DNA of 64,000 nucleotides from Candidatus Bathyarchaeota archaeon (GTDB taxonomy: Archaea; Thermoproteota; Bathyarchaeia; Bathyarchaeales; Bathycorpusculaceae), in NCBI GenBank assembly GCA_026014615.1, contig JAOZHZ010000018.1, positions 278,460 to 342,459 of the forward strand. The letters run 5' to 3'. The notes under the pieces are model-generated. The model had not been told where the DNA came from and did not search any database. It saw nothing but the letters and a program-made list of their open reading frames with translations. Shown piece after piece: positions 18,555 through 28,116 of this stretch (the stretch's first letter is position 1; each line of letters starts with the position of its first letter). A program made the translations under genes and the position numbers.

Positions 18555-19184
18555 ATGGACAAAGACAACAAACCTGTAGCGGTCTACTGGCTAAACAACA
18601 GCGTATACCTAAACATTACTAACCAGTGCTCCAACAACTGCTGGTTCTGCTTCCGCAACTACAAATCGGGTGTAGGCGGTTTTAACCTAAAACTCACCCA
18701 AGAACCCACGTTGGCTGAAGTCACCGAGGAACTCGAAAAAACGCTGCCTGCACGGCACTGGTCTGAAGTTGTTTTCTGCGGATTTGGTGAACCCACCTCA
18801 AGACTCGACTTTCTACTGGAAACGGCAAGGTGGATAAAAAAGCATTTCCTCGCAGCCCCAATTAGGCTGGACACGAACGGGCACGGCTACGCGCTTAACA
18901 AAGGCAGAAACGTAGCTGAGGAACTGAAGGCTGCGGGGGTACGTAGCACTAGCGTCAGCTTAAACGGAGAAAACGAAAAAACCTACAACGAACACTGCCG
19001 CCCAAACATCAGCGGCGCCTACCAAGCCACGCTGGAGTTTATCCGAAAAGCCAAAGCAGCGGGGCTGGAAGTTGAAGTTTCAGCCGTGAGGATTCCTGAA
19101 GCGGACATGCCCAAAATCAGGGCAATCGTCGACGAATTGGGCGTTCCCTTTCGAGTCAGAGATTACATCCCCTGCTTCTGGTAG
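18555..19184 (+). CDS. Radical SAM protein, TatD-linked type
   Basis: A compact 209-residue radical SAM enzyme. CSNNCWFCFR (about residues 24-33) gives the C-x3-C-x2-C motif for the [4Fe-4S] cluster that cleaves S-adenosylmethionine; FCGFGEPT follows as the SAM-binding GGE-like motif and RLDTNGHG as the next strand motif. No extra iron-sulfur domain is present. Size and opening (YWLNNSVYLNITNQCS) resemble the small radical SAM family linked to TatD nucleases in many archaea and bacteria; no TatD gene is adjacent here. Reaction unknown. ATG 18555 follows GAAGCGGAAAAGC. Confidence 0.75.
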   Translation: MDKDNKPVAVYWLNNSVYLNITNQCSNNCWFCFRNYKSGVGGFNLKLTQEPTLAEVTEELEKTLPARHWSEVVFCGFGEPTSRLDFLLETARWIKKHFLAAPIRLDTNGHGYALNKGRNVAEELKAAGVRSTSVSLNGENEKTYNEHCRPNISGAYQATLEFIRKAKAAGLEVEVSAVRIPEADMPKIRAIVDELGVPFRVRDYIPCFW

Positions 19185-19382
19185 ACAGCACCGTCGCCGT
19201 GTGGTGTGGTTGTGTTGATACAGTCACATAACATCATATTTTTTTGCATCCTAAATTGCTTCAACTGTCCTGAAGCCATCGGAGTTGGGTGGGTAAAGCG
19301 TTAACCAACACGGAGCAAAGTGTCTGGTTCCAGCATAATTTTCGGCTTCGCGCACCGTTAACGCTTAAACCCCAGCTAAACC

Positions 19383-20144
19383 TTAACCAAAAAAGGAACC
19401 TTTAGGCGGTTTTGTTTGAGGCTGCAACGTGGCGGACAGGTTCTTGCGGCTGTTTTTTGGGTTCAGAAGTTCCTCGACCAGCTTGTATTGGCGCTGGTAG
19501 ATGTGGCAGTTTTTGCTATGAAAAACCAGCTTACCCGTCTCCAAAGCGAGCCCCCCACGGCTGTTAATCTCCGACACAAACGCCTCATTGAAAAGCTGCA
19601 GTCCCGCGATGTTGGCAGGTAACCCAGCGTAAGCGTCCCAACTGCGGAAGTAACAGGTCAAATGCATTTTGCCTTCAAGGATTTCGGTGTCAATTAGGCT
19701 CAGGCAGGGGGGCTCGGACTTTTTGTTGTGTTCGTCAAATTTTTTAATGTCCTCGGGTAGACGAATGACCATGGTTACTTGTCGGTCGCGTTGTTCCTCC
19801 ACGTATCGGTTGACGGCTTCTTCTATCTGGTTAATGGGGTGTCTGCTGTCGTTGTATGGGTTGTTGAGTCGGCTACCATACGTGTAGGTTTCATCCTGCT
19901 TCTCGCCACACCACAAGTACTCCAAAGCGTAGCCCTGCACATACTTGAAATCACAAGGCGCCTTATCATTGACCAGCGGGCGGGTTTCAGGGTGAGCAAT
20001 TTCGATGGATAAATTCAGCTTTTTAGTTTCCGTTTCTTCCGAACCAAAGCCTACTTTGAATACGTCGCCTTCGCTCCAAATATGGCTTAACGCCTTAAAC
20101 CATGCGTCTGGGCAGTCAAACGCGGAAATTTTAACGTGCTTCAC
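19383..20144 (-). CDS. thyA: Archaeal-type thymidylate synthase ThyA
   Basis: Likely folate- or pterin-dependent thymidylate synthase converting dUMP to dTMP. The 253-residue product has the archaeal family layout: QGYALEYLWCG, YTYGSRLNN, the catalytic Cys in SEPPCLSLID, then YFRSWDAYAGLPANIAGLQL, and HSKNCHIYQ near the C-terminus (the SxDxxxGLPFN- and HIY-like elements of thymidylate synthases). The residue after PPC is Leu rather than the His of bacterial enzymes, as in methanogen-type ThyA. The frame is open to 20474, but only GTG 20144 has a good GAGGGG 8 nt upstream and matches family length. Confidence 0.8.
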   Translation of the reverse strand: MKHVKISAFDCPDAWFKALSHIWSEGDVFKVGFGSEETETKKLNLSIEIAHPETRPLVNDKAPCDFKYVQGYALEYLWCGEKQDETYTYGSRLNNPYNDSRHPINQIEEAVNRYVEEQRDRQVTMVIRLPEDIKKFDEHNKKSEPPCLSLIDTEILEGKMHLTCYFRSWDAYAGLPANIAGLQLFNEAFVSEINSRGGLALETGKLVFHSKNCHIYQRQYKLVEELLNPKNSRKNLSATLQPQTKPPKGSFFG

Positions 20145-20269
20145 ACGACATCCCCTCAGAACTTTGACAGAAACTATCTTGGGCACTACCGAGATATAAA
20201 ACTGGTGCAGAACCACGCACAAAGAAGTTTTACGCACAAAAACAAAGAAAGAAAAGAAGTTGAGGGTGC

Positions 20270-21943
20270 TTAGTAGGGCATTCCGCCCATACCAGGCATG
20301 CCACCCATACCGCCCATGCCTCCCATTCCGCCGGGGGGCATTGGTGGGGCGCCGCCGCCTGTGCCTTTGATGCTGATTAGGTCGTCGATTTTCAGGATCA
20401 TGTTTGTGGCTTCTGTGGCTGATTTGACGACTTGCTGCTTTACGCGCAGGGGTTCCAGAATCAGCAGGCTGCACATGTCAACGATTTTGCCTGTAGCGAC
20501 GTCGATGCCGAAGGTTTTGCCGTCTGCCGCCTCATGTTTGGCTCTTAGGGCAACCATAATGTCTATGGGGTCTAAGCCTGCGTTCTCAGCCAGCGTCAAC
20601 GGAATCGCCTCGACTGCTTCAGCGAAGGCTTCAACTGCTAGTTGCTCTCGTCCGCCGACTTTGACGGCGAAGGCACGCAGATTCTTGGCGAGTTCAGCTT
20701 CGGGTGCGCCGCCGCCTGCAACGATTTTGTCGTCTTCCACAACGTTGCGGATGACGCAGAGTGCGTCGTGTAGACTGCGTTCGGCTTCGTCTATGACGTG
20801 GTCGGTTCCGCCGCGGATGACGACTGTTACGGCTTTGGGGTTCTTGCAGTCGCGGATGTAGATGAGTTTGTCATCGCCGATTTTGACTTCTTCAACCTTC
20901 TTGGCTTTGCCCAAAACGTCTGCGTTTAGGTCTTTGATGTTTGAGAGGATTTTTCCTCCTGTAGCGCGGGCAAGCTTCTCCATGTCGCTGCTGCTTATGC
21001 TTTTAACGGCTAAAACGCCTGCCTTAGCCAAAAAGTGCAATGCCATGTCGTCGATGCCTTTCTCGCATAAAACCACGTTGGCGCCTGCCTTGACAACAGT
21101 TTCAGTCATGCCTTTGAGCATGCGTTCTTCTTCGTCAAGGAAAAGTTTCATCTGGTCAGGGCTTTCAATGTTGATTTTTGCGTCGAACTCTGTCTTTTCG
21201 ATTTCCAGCTTAGCGTTGAGCAAAGCGATTTTTGCGTTGTCGACAACTCTGGGCATTTGAGGGTTAGCAACTTCTTTGTCAATAACCATACCTTTGACGA
21301 GTTCGGTTTCTTCTAGGCTTTTGCCGTGTTTCTTAACGACTTTGATAAGGTCAATATCAACGGTCAAACTGCCGTCGGTTTTCTCAGAAACCTGTTTAAC
21401 CGCGTCAACTGCGATTTTAGCAAAAAGGTCTTGGGCGTTGGCGATGCCTTTGCTTGACAGAGTTGTCAGAGCAACTTCCTGCAGGGTTTTGGCGTCTTCA
21501 AATTTAACGGGCACACCAAGTTTGTCAAGAATTTCTTGGGCTTTCTCGCTGGCTTTCTTAAAACCTTCGATGATAACTGTTGGATGCACATTCTTATCCA
21601 ACAAGCCTTCTGCTTTAGCCAACAGTTCCCCAGCTAAAACCACTGCTGTTGTTGTTCCGTCACCGACCTCGTTGTCCTGTGCTTTGGCAACTTCCACCAG
21701 CATCTTCGCGGCGGGGTGCTGAACATCCAGCTCCTTCATGATGGTTGCGCCGTCGTTAGTTATGGCAACATCGCCCATGCTGGTTACAAGCATCTTGTCC
21801 ATACCACATGGACCAAGAGTACTTTTGACTGTTTCAGCCACGATTTTTGCAGCCATTATGTTGTTTTTCTGAGCTTCGCGACCGGTTGACCTACCGGTGC
21901 CTTCTTTTAGTACTAGAACTGGAACATTTCCACCTTGAGACAT
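20270..21943 (-). CDS. ths: Thermosome subunit (group II chaperonin), second paralogue
   Basis: Second cytosolic chaperonin subunit, 557 residues. It has [12 protein letters not shown], the GDGTTT phosphate-binding loop, AGGGAPE and a long C-terminal tail of Gly-Gly-Met repeats, typical of subunits whose tails project into the ring cavity. It differs throughout from the 6533-8182 paralogue, so this is an old duplication, not a recent copy. Promoter elements (see 22006-22022) lie at normal distance. It is monocistronic. Confidence 0.96.
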   Translation of the reverse strand: MSQGGNVPVLVLKEGTGRSTGREAQKNNIMAAKIVAETVKSTLGPCGMDKMLVTSMGDVAITNDGATIMKELDVQHPAAKMLVEVAKAQDNEVGDGTTTAVVLAGELLAKAEGLLDKNVHPTVIIEGFKKASEKAQEILDKLGVPVKFEDAKTLQEVALTTLSSKGIANAQDLFAKIAVDAVKQVSEKTDGSLTVDIDLIKVVKKHGKSLEETELVKGMVIDKEVANPQMPRVVDNAKIALLNAKLEIEKTEFDAKINIESPDQMKLFLDEEERMLKGMTETVVKAGANVVLCEKGIDDMALHFLAKAGVLAVKSISSSDMEKLARATGGKILSNIKDLNADVLGKAKKVEEVKIGDDKLIYIRDCKNPKAVTVVIRGGTDHVIDEAERSLHDALCVIRNVVEDDKIVAGGGAPEAELAKNLRAFAVKVGGREQLAVEAFAEAVEAIPLTLAENAGLDPIDIMVALRAKHEAADGKTFGIDVATGKIVDMCSLLILEPLRVKQQVVKSATEATNMILKIDDLISIKGTGGGAPPMPPGGMGGMGGMGGMPGMGGMPY

Positions 21944-22005
21944 ATCATTTCACCAGTTTTTTCTATGTTTACAATTGTTAAATGCTAAACGGAACAATGA
22001 GAAGT

Positions 22006-22022
22006 CTAAATATAAGTTTTTC
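22006..22022 (-). promoter_or_regulatory. TATA/BRE promoter of the second thermosome gene
   Basis: Minus-strand GAAAAACTTATATTTAG, the same AAA-CTTATATT form as at the first thermosome gene, about 65 bp before the start. The similarity of the two promoters fits joint expression. Confidence 0.6.
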
Positions 22023-22127
22023 TCAGAAAGAAAAAGCAACAATGGTAGGCTAGTAGGAAAAAGCGTTTAAAACCGCCAGTTTTCATGTTTTTCAGAGCGT
22101 AGGAAGTGAAAGCGTGGGCTTCAGAGT

Positions 22128-23201
22128 TTAACCTTGCACCACGGCGGGTCGTATGATTTTGTACCCTGACGCTTTGCGCAGCCTATTCATAACTGCCAAG
22201 CCTAAGCCCTCTATAGATATGCTCTCTGAAAGAATCAGGTCTACGTTTTCGGCGTCGAATTCTCTTAGAAGCCTAAACAGGTTTGCGGCGATAGCGTCCA
22301 CGTTACGGTGGCTCCCCATAGACTTCACTACATCCGCCTCGTAAGCCCAAGCTGTCTCGTCTGTGGCTAACACGCCAACCTGTTTGTCTTCAAACCAGCA
22401 GAGACTGATGAGCTCCTTTATTTTGCTCATAACAACTACGCTGGGACCTTCCACGAGCACAAGCGGCGTTTTAGGCGCATAATGCTTGTGTTTCATGCCA
22501 GGGGACCGCGCTTTCTCGGCTGGCAACTCCGCCAGCGACGTTATGAAGGGGTGTAACTGAACTTCGCCGACAACTTTGTTCAGTGCTTCAAGGGAGGTGC
22601 CTCCGGGACGTAGCAACATTGGGGGGTCTACGCTGACATCAAGCACTGTGGATTCTACGCCTATGCATGTGGGTCCACCGTCCAGTATGGCGTCTATACG
22701 CCCGTTTAAGTCATCAAAAACATGCTGAGCCGTGGTTGGGCTAGGTGCCCCCGCGAGGTTTGCGCTGGGCGCCGCAACAGGAACGCCGCTTTCTTTAATC
22801 AGTGCAAACGCGACTTTGTGGTTGGGCATACGCAACGCGATTGTTTCTAAACCTGCCGTAGTGACCATAGGCACATCGGGGTAACGTTTGAAAACCAGAG
22901 TCAAAGGCCCAGGCCAAAACTGCTTCATCAAAAGCTCGGCTTTGGGCGTCACTTCTTGGGCAAGCTTGTAAACGCCTGATACATCAGCCACGTGGACGAT
23001 GGGCGGGTTATCCAGTGGGCGGTTCTTGGCAGCAAACAAAGCTCGAACAGCGTCGGCGTTCAAGGCGTCGGCGCCTAACCCGTAAACGGTCTCTGTTGGA
23101 AACGCCACCAGTCCGCCTGCTTTGATGATGGCAGCAGCTTCCCCTATTGCCTCGGTTTGTGGCTCTTCGGGGTTAACTTGGAAGACTCTGGTTTGCTTCA
23201 T
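22128..23201 (-). CDS. sua5: L-threonylcarbamoyladenylate synthase, Sua5 type
   Basis: Makes threonylcarbamoyl-AMP from Thr, bicarbonate and ATP for the t6A37 modification of tRNAs reading ANN codons. The 357-residue product has the YrdC domain first (FPTETVYGLGADA, then AAKNRPLDNPP with the conserved K-x-R, and PVAAPSANLAGAPSPTTA) followed by a C-terminal Sua5 domain after the RSPGMKHKHYAP linker, so it is the two-domain form. I choose ATG 23201 (MKQTRVF) over the ATG at 23255: a TTTAAAAA box near 23236 would start transcription close to it. Confidence 0.92.
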   Translation of the reverse strand: MKQTRVFQVNPEEPQTEAIGEAAAIIKAGGLVAFPTETVYGLGADALNADAVRALFAAKNRPLDNPPIVHVADVSGVYKLAQEVTPKAELLMKQFWPGPLTLVFKRYPDVPMVTTAGLETIALRMPNHKVAFALIKESGVPVAAPSANLAGAPSPTTAQHVFDDLNGRIDAILDGGPTCIGVESTVLDVSVDPPMLLRPGGTSLEALNKVVGEVQLHPFITSLAELPAEKARSPGMKHKHYAPKTPLVLVEGPSVVVMSKIKELISLCWFEDKQVGVLATDETAWAYEADVVKSMGSHRNVDAIAANLFRLLREFDAENVDLILSESISIEGLGLAVMNRLRKASGYKIIRPAVVQG

Positions 23202-23356
23202 ACCAAACGCCATGAAGAAATGGGTGTGCACGTTTTTAAAGTCTAAGGCGAACATTCAAGGTTCAAACTTTAAAACTACTCTAAAATAAACCGATGTGGA
23301 AGGGTGAACCCTGCAAACCAAATCTGGCACTTCACCTATCGGAACTCAACTGTTTT

Positions 23357-23737
23357 TTATATTTTTTCGGTGGCTGATTTTTCTTTATCTTCGTGCAGAA
23401 CCCGCTCAATTAGCCGCTTAAAGAAAGCTTGTGCCTGAATCTCCGTGAAAGTCTCCAAGTAAACAGACACCATAGCGATTTTGCCCTTTCTCGCGGCTAC
23501 ATACTCTGAGAACATGCGTGAGGAAATCTCATTTTTGTTACCCACCAGCACAGAAGAAGAAGCAACAAACCCTACCTCATCGCTGGGTTTAGGAACAGCT
23601 ATAGCTAAGGTGCCAAGTTTGTCTTCTTTTTCGCTTAGCATAATAAGAACACTATTTTTGGTTTCAATGTAAACGGCTAGAAACCGTGTTTCCTGCTCAG
23701 TTATTGCCTCTTTGATTACGTTGGCGCGTTTCTCCAT
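23357..23737 (-). CDS. Conserved small alpha/beta protein, possibly proteasome-assembly-chaperone-like
   Basis: A 126-residue protein with pattern RFLAVYIETKNSVLIML, SSVLVGNKNEISSRMFSEYVAARKGKIAMVSVYLE and a C-terminal helix. The order of strands, the short G-N-K motif and the final V-S-V-Y-L strand bring to mind PAC3/PAC4 proteasome assembly chaperones, but this is a weak fold-level impression. Start ATG 23737 has GGAG 8 nt upstream; a GTG at 23746 lies in frame. It is divergent from the gins-mcm unit. No other clue to function. Confidence 0.5.
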   Translation of the reverse strand: MEKRANVIKEAITEQETRFLAVYIETKNSVLIMLSEKEDKLGTLAIAVPKPSDEVGFVASSSVLVGNKNEISSRMFSEYVAARKGKIAMVSVYLETFTEIQAQAFFKRLIERVLHEDKEKSATEKI

Positions 23738-23975
23738 GACGGACACTCCGTTTCTCTTTGTTGGCGCGTAGTGTTTGTGTCAGAACTGCTTAAAAAACTA
23801 ACACTTCACATCTCACCTTTGAGGGACAAGGTAAGTCGACAGCAAAAAGTTAAACCAAAAGTACACCCGCAACTTGTTTCCGAAAAACGTATCAAAACCC
23901 AACGAAAGCGACCGGTAAACGTTGACGGAAACAATAAAGTCCTAAAATCCATCCAAACATTCTCTTACAGTCATG

Positions 23976-23987
23976 TTAAGCGCTTAA
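23976..23987. promoter_or_regulatory. 12-bp perfect palindrome upstream of the gins-mcm promoter
   Basis: TTAAGCGCTTAA sits about 6 bp before a TATA-like CTCTTTAAAG (23994-24003), where a regulator would meet the initiation complex of the gins-mcm unit. I saw no second identical site in the window. Confidence 0.4.
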
Positions 23988-24042
23988 TACAAACTCTTTA
24001 AAGCCACTTCGCAGTAGTTTTCTACCCCGACTTAGCTGAGGA

Positions 24043-24600
24043 ATGAGAGCGTTGCCGTTGAAACTGGAGAATCTGGATTTTCGCTATGAAAACTCACGGA
24101 TAAAAGTGATTGCCAACCGTAACTACCCACAGATGAAGCTGGCAGGCATCTCCGTTGGTCCGTTTCAGGAAGGCAACGAATATGACGTTTATAACTGGAT
24201 AGGCGAAGAACTCGCAGAAGCAGGCATCGTGCATTTCCGCGAAGAAGACAACCTTGACGCCACCAAACTCTACAAGGTGCAGTGGAAAGAACGCGTGCAG
24301 GTCGCGGGACAAATCAGCGAGTTACCCGAAGATTTCTACCCTAAAATCCGAAGGTACCTTAAAGAGCTGAAACAGGATTTTGCACGGCAGCCTGAAAAAA
24401 TCCAGACGTACCAGAGAACCAAACAGTTAGCAGATGACATTGTGAATTCGCGTCTGAAAAAAATTGTGGCTCTTTCCTCGGCGCCGATTCAGGGAGAACA
24501 AATCCTCGGCAAACTCACAGTGGAAGAGCGCCTCATCTACATGCAATTGGCGAAGATCGTCAGTGAATGGCGTGCCCACATTTTACATCACGAAACATAA
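24043..24600 (+). CDS. GINS complex subunit, Gins23-type
   Basis: Subunit of the archaeal GINS tetramer, which with MCM and a Cdc45/RecJ-like protein forms the replicative helicase. In the 185-residue chain the small beta domain comes first (about residues 10-75, with GPFQEGNEYDVYNWIGEELAEAG) and the helical domain second (about 90-185), the B-A order of Gins23 as opposed to the A-B order of Gins51. Placement 15 bp before mcm reproduces the gins23-mcm pair known from Sulfolobus and relatives. Confidence 0.82.
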   Translation: MRALPLKLENLDFRYENSRIKVIANRNYPQMKLAGISVGPFQEGNEYDVYNWIGEELAEAGIVHFREEDNLDATKLYKVQWKERVQVAGQISELPEDFYPKIRRYLKELKQDFARQPEKIQTYQRTKQLADDIVNSRLKKIVALSSAPIQGEQILGKLTVEERLIYMQLAKIVSEWRAHILHHET

Positions 24601-24615
24601 GGATAACTGATTGTT

Positions 24616-26649
24616 ATGGCAAGAGAAGACCCGTCTGACCCGCAAGAGCGCTTCCTCGAATTCTTCAAAAAAGAAGCTTACCGAGAAAAAATCAGTCAAA
24701 TGGCAATTCAGGGCAGAGAAAGCTTCACCGTAAACTTCGAAGACCTCTTCGCGTTTGACCAGAAACTCGCCGAAGTCCTGCTGGAAAAACCCGACGAGTA
24801 CCTAACACACGCCAACAACGCCGCCTACGCACAGCTAAGCATCGAAGACCGAGAATACGCCGAGAAAAACGAGAAAATCACCGTCCGCATCGTCAACCTG
24901 CTAGGCAGGGAACAACTGCGCAAACTCGGGTCAAAGCAGATGGGCAAACTCGTCATGCTGGAAGCCATTGTTGTGCGAGCTACACCCGTCAGACCTATGG
25001 TTATGCAAGCAGCCTTCAAATGCAAACGATGCGGCACCATAAGCCGCGTAGAACAATCAGGACAATTCCTCAAAGCTCCAGCAGTGTGCATGAGTCCAGA
25101 CTGCGGAAAAGACGGACCATTCGAATTCATGCAAGACGACTCCGCATTCATCGACAGCCAAGACCTACGCCTGCAGGAACGCCCTGAAGACCTACCGCCA
25201 GGACAGCTTCCCCGTACGTTAGCCGTGAAACTCATTGGCAGCGAAGTAGTCGACGTAGCCAGACCAGGAGACCACGTAAGCATCGTGGGCATCGTGCATG
25301 CGTTTGCACCTTCCCGCCCAGGCATAGGTAAACTCCGCACCTTCATCCTGCAGTTGGACGCCAACAGCATCGAAGTCATGGGCAAAGAACCCGAAACCAC
25401 AATCATAACCAAGGAAGAAGAAGAAAAAATCCTCACCCTTGGCAAAGACCCCAAAGTCCACCAAAAACTCATGGGCAGCATCGCACCCAGCATCTTCGGT
25501 TACAGCCACATAAAAGAAGCCATCCTTTACCTGCTCTGCGGCGGATGCAGCAAAAGCCTCCCAGACGTCAACGTCAGAGGCGAAATGAACGCGCTACTGA
25601 TTGGAGACCCAGGTACAGCCAAAAGCCAGTTGCTGCAGTATGTTTCGCACATTGCCCCTCGAGGCTTGTACACGTCAGGCAGAGGAACCACCGCTGCGGG
25701 TTTGACGGCGGCGGTTGTGCGCGAGAAAGGTGGCAGTATGAGTCTTGAAGCAGGCGCGCTTGTGCTGGCAGATAAAGGAATCGCATGTATTGACGAAATG
25801 GACAAGATGCGTCCTGAAGACCGCGTTGCCATCCACGAAGCCATGGAACAGCACACTGTTTCCGTCGCAAAAGGAGGCATCGTCGCAACGCTAAACGCGC
25901 GCACGGCGGTTTTGGCGGCGGCTAACCCCGCGTTAGGCAGGTATGAGCCTCACCGCACCGTCGCCGAAAACATCAGCTTACCCGTCACTATCCTTTCCAG
26001 ATTCGACATCATATTCGTGCTACGTGATGTGCCTGACCGTGAAGCAGACAAAAAGATGAGCCAGCACATCTTGGAGATTCATCAACGCGGAATTAGCCCT
26101 GTGGAGGCGCCTGTGGACGCGGAGTTCCTTCGCAAATACATCAGCTACGCTAAGTCAATCCAGCCCGAATTGAGTAATGATGCGTTGGATCGGCTGCGTG
26201 AGTTCTATTTGGCTATGCGTACGGCTAGCGAGTCTGAGGGTTCTCCTGTTGCCATTACTGCGCGTCAGTTGGAGTCGCTGGTCAGGGTCGCGGAAGCCAG
26301 AGCCCGCTCCGCTCTGCGCAAGGAAGTCACAGGCGAAGATGCCGAAGCCGCCATTACCTTAATGAAACGCAGTTTGGAGGAGGTCGGCATTGACATGTCA
26401 AGCTACAAGATGGACATTGACCTCATCATGACGGGCAGACCGAAAAGCGTCAGAGACAAACTGCAGGTAGTGCTTTCCGCTGTTGTCGACATGGAACGGG
26501 AGACTGGAACGGTGGAAAAAGACGCCTTGGTTGCGGTGCTGGAGGAGAAGCACAAGCTGTCACGCTCCGAAATTGAACGGATGATTGGACAACTGCTACG
26601 CGAAGGAACCCTATACGAACCAGGAGAAGGACGCCTAAAGAAAACCTAA
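24616..26649 (+). CDS. mcm: Replicative DNA helicase MCM
   Basis: ATP-driven 3'-5' helicase of the replication fork, hexameric. The 677-residue product contains an N-terminal domain with a zinc knuckle (CKRCG then CMSPDCG, about residues 136-163), the AAA+ core with Walker A GDPGTAKSQ (about 329-337), Walker B IDEMDKM (about 392-398), the arginine-finger motif SRFDIIF, and a C-terminal winged-helix region (LVAVLEEKHKLSRSEIERMI). It is read from ATG 24616 directly behind gins. No intein at Walker A, a site used in some archaea. Confidence 0.97.
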   Translation: MAREDPSDPQERFLEFFKKEAYREKISQMAIQGRESFTVNFEDLFAFDQKLAEVLLEKPDEYLTHANNAAYAQLSIEDREYAEKNEKITVRIVNLLGREQLRKLGSKQMGKLVMLEAIVVRATPVRPMVMQAAFKCKRCGTISRVEQSGQFLKAPAVCMSPDCGKDGPFEFMQDDSAFIDSQDLRLQERPEDLPPGQLPRTLAVKLIGSEVVDVARPGDHVSIVGIVHAFAPSRPGIGKLRTFILQLDANSIEVMGKEPETTIITKEEEEKILTLGKDPKVHQKLMGSIAPSIFGYSHIKEAILYLLCGGCSKSLPDVNVRGEMNALLIGDPGTAKSQLLQYVSHIAPRGLYTSGRGTTAAGLTAAVVREKGGSMSLEAGALVLADKGIACIDEMDKMRPEDRVAIHEAMEQHTVSVAKGGIVATLNARTAVLAAANPALGRYEPHRTVAENISLPVTILSRFDIIFVLRDVPDREADKKMSQHILEIHQRGISPVEAPVDAEFLRKYISYAKSIQPELSNDALDRLREFYLAMRTASESEGSPVAITARQLESLVRVAEARARSALRKEVTGEDAEAAITLMKRSLEEVGIDMSSYKMDIDLIMTGRPKSVRDKLQVVLSAVVDMERETGTVEKDALVAVLEEKHKLSRSEIERMIGQLLREGTLYEPGEGRLKKT

Positions 26650-26690
26650 CCACACAGCACCTTCTTTGTTTTTGCTTTTTCTCTTTCAAG

Positions 26691-26754
26691 ACTTACCCCT
26701 CATCCTCGTTTTCTGCATAGATTGGATATTAGGATTCAAATAGGTCCGCAGTTT
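26691..26754 (+). repeat. Dispersed repeat R2, copy a
   Basis: Starts TTACCCCTCAT, contains TTTCTGCATAGAT and GATATTAG, and ends near CAAATAGG. It matches 49462-49520 in the same orientation and 26801-26876 inverted. With copy b it makes an imperfect inverted repeat of about 185 bp filling most of the mcm-hypE gap, with TACCCC/GGGGTA ends. Confidence 0.7.
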
Positions 26755-26800
26755 TCCGTGGTGCTACGCAGTGAATTTCTCAGAGAACATAGGGGAAACA

Positions 26801-26876
26801 AGCATCCAATCTATTTGGAGCCTATTTGGTTGCTATTAGAAATAGTATGCAGAAACGATAGGGGGTAGGTCGCTAT
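26801..26876 (-). repeat. Dispersed repeat R2, copy b (inverted)
   Basis: Read on the minus strand: CCTACCCCCTATCGTTTCTGCATA, then CTAATAGCAACCAAATAGG. It is closest to copy c at both ends. An extra inner pairing (GATTGGAT near 26730 with ATCCAATC at 26804-26811) suggests the pair a/b folds as one long hairpin or cruciform. Confidence 0.7.
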
Positions 26877-27048
26877 TGACCAAAAACAAACCCAAAAACA
26901 AGAAAAACAGGGAAAAAGAAAACAAAACGAGTAATTAGATAACTTGTGGTTCCATCTGCAAACGTCAAACAGCATGTAACGTTTTTGGGGTTGTTGGCGG
27001 TGGGTTTATTTTTCGCTTTTAAGCCTAAGTTACGGGGAAGCACTCATC

Positions 27049-28116
27049 TTGAAAGAATCCAACGGAAAAATAACTATGCTGCACGGCGCAGGCGGCACCG
27101 TCATGCATAACCTAGTCAAAGATTACATTGTCAAGGCGTTTGGAGGATTAAGCGACGCTGAAATCCCCATAGAAGCCATGGACGACGCCGCCGTTATAGA
27201 CGACATAGTCCTTAAAAGCGACAGCCACGCGGTGAAGCCGATTTTCTTTCCAGGCGGAGACATCGGAAGATTAGCCATATCAGGCACAGTCAACGACATT
27301 TCCTGTTTAGGCGCAGCTCCGCGGGCGCTGGCAAGCGGCTTTGTTTTAGAAGAAGGCTTAGCCATGGCTGATTTGGAGCGGATACTTGACAGCATGAGAA
27401 GCACCTGCGTTGAAGCAGGCGTGGGCGTCGTAACGGGCGATACCAAAGTCGTTGAAAAAGGCGCATTAGGCGGCTGCGTCATGAACGTAAGCGGCATAGG
27501 CAAACGAACCCCCGCACTGGAGCACAACTTGGAGGTTGTCAAACGTTTCCGCAGCGATTTTGCGGCGAGATGGATGACCGACTCAAACCTGCGTGCAGGA
27601 GACAAAATCGTTCTGTCAGGAACCGTTGGCGACCACGGCTTAGCAGTGCTTTCGGCGCAGGAAGGACTCAAGTTCGGCAGCAACATACTAAGCGACGTTA
27701 AACCCCTAAACCACCTGATACAGCGGATGCTCGCAGAAGTCGGCGGCGCCATAGCCATAAAAGACCCCACCCGAGGCGGCTTAGCAGACTGCCTACATGA
27801 GTACACTGAAAAATCCAAAACAGGCATACGCATCCAAGAAAACAAAGTCCCCGTCCGAGAAGACGTGCGAACGGCTTGTGAAATGTTGGGGTTAGACCCA
27901 CTTGAAGTAGGCAACGAAGGCAAAATAGTCATAGGCGCGGTTCCAGAAAAAGCAGAAGAAATCACCAAATTCCTCCAAAGCACAAAGGAAGGCAAAGATG
28001 CACAAATCATCGGCGAAGTCACAGCAAACTTCAAAGGCGTCGCAATGCAGACCGTTGTGGGCGGAAAACGCATAATAGCCAGACCCGTCGGCGACCCTAT
28101 CCCAAGAATTTGCTGA
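27049..28116 (+). CDS. hypE: Hydrogenase maturation protein HypE
   Basis: Makes the cyanide ligand of the [NiFe]-hydrogenase active site: HypF carbamoylates its C-terminal Cys and HypE dehydrates it to thiocyanate with ATP. The 355-residue protein belongs to the AIR-synthase-like family (GDIGRLAISGTVNDISCLGA, VTGDTKVVEKG, DPTRGGLADCLHE) and ends in PRIC, the family's obligatory terminal Cys. Start TTG 27049 follows CGGGGAAG; ATG at residue 10 (MLHGAGG) is a weaker alternative. No other hyp genes or hydrogenase subunits lie in the window. Confidence 0.95.
   Translation: MKESNGKITMLHGAGGTVMHNLVKDYIVKAFGGLSDAEIPIEAMDDAAVIDDIVLKSDSHAVKPIFFPGGDIGRLAISGTVNDISCLGAAPRALASGFVLEEGLAMADLERILDSMRSTCVEAGVGVVTGDTKVVEKGALGGCVMNVSGIGKRTPALEHNLEVVKRFRSDFAARWMTDSNLRAGDKIVLSGTVGDHGLAVLSAQEGLKFGSNILSDVKPLNHLIQRMLAEVGGAIAIKDPTRGGLADCLHEYTEKSKTGIRIQENKVPVREDVRTACEMLGLDPLEVGNEGKIVIGAVPEKAEEITKFLQSTKEGKDAQIIGEVTANFKGVAMQTVVGGKRIIARPVGDPIPRIC

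Noticed and set aside
20270..20360. Short tandem repeats that might suggest a CRISPR or microsatellite
   Set aside because: They encode the Gly-Gly-Met tail of the thermosome; no spacers or palindromic repeats. No CRISPR array was seen in the window.
20145..20474. 110-codon extension of the thymidylate synthase frame
   Set aside because: It runs into the 3' end of the second thermosome gene in another frame and reads the Gly-Gly-Met repeats as Arg/His-rich sequence.
23771..24001. Plus-strand frame of 76 codons before gins
   Set aside because: Covers the promoter region, no ribosome-binding site or motif, and stops on the TATA-like element.
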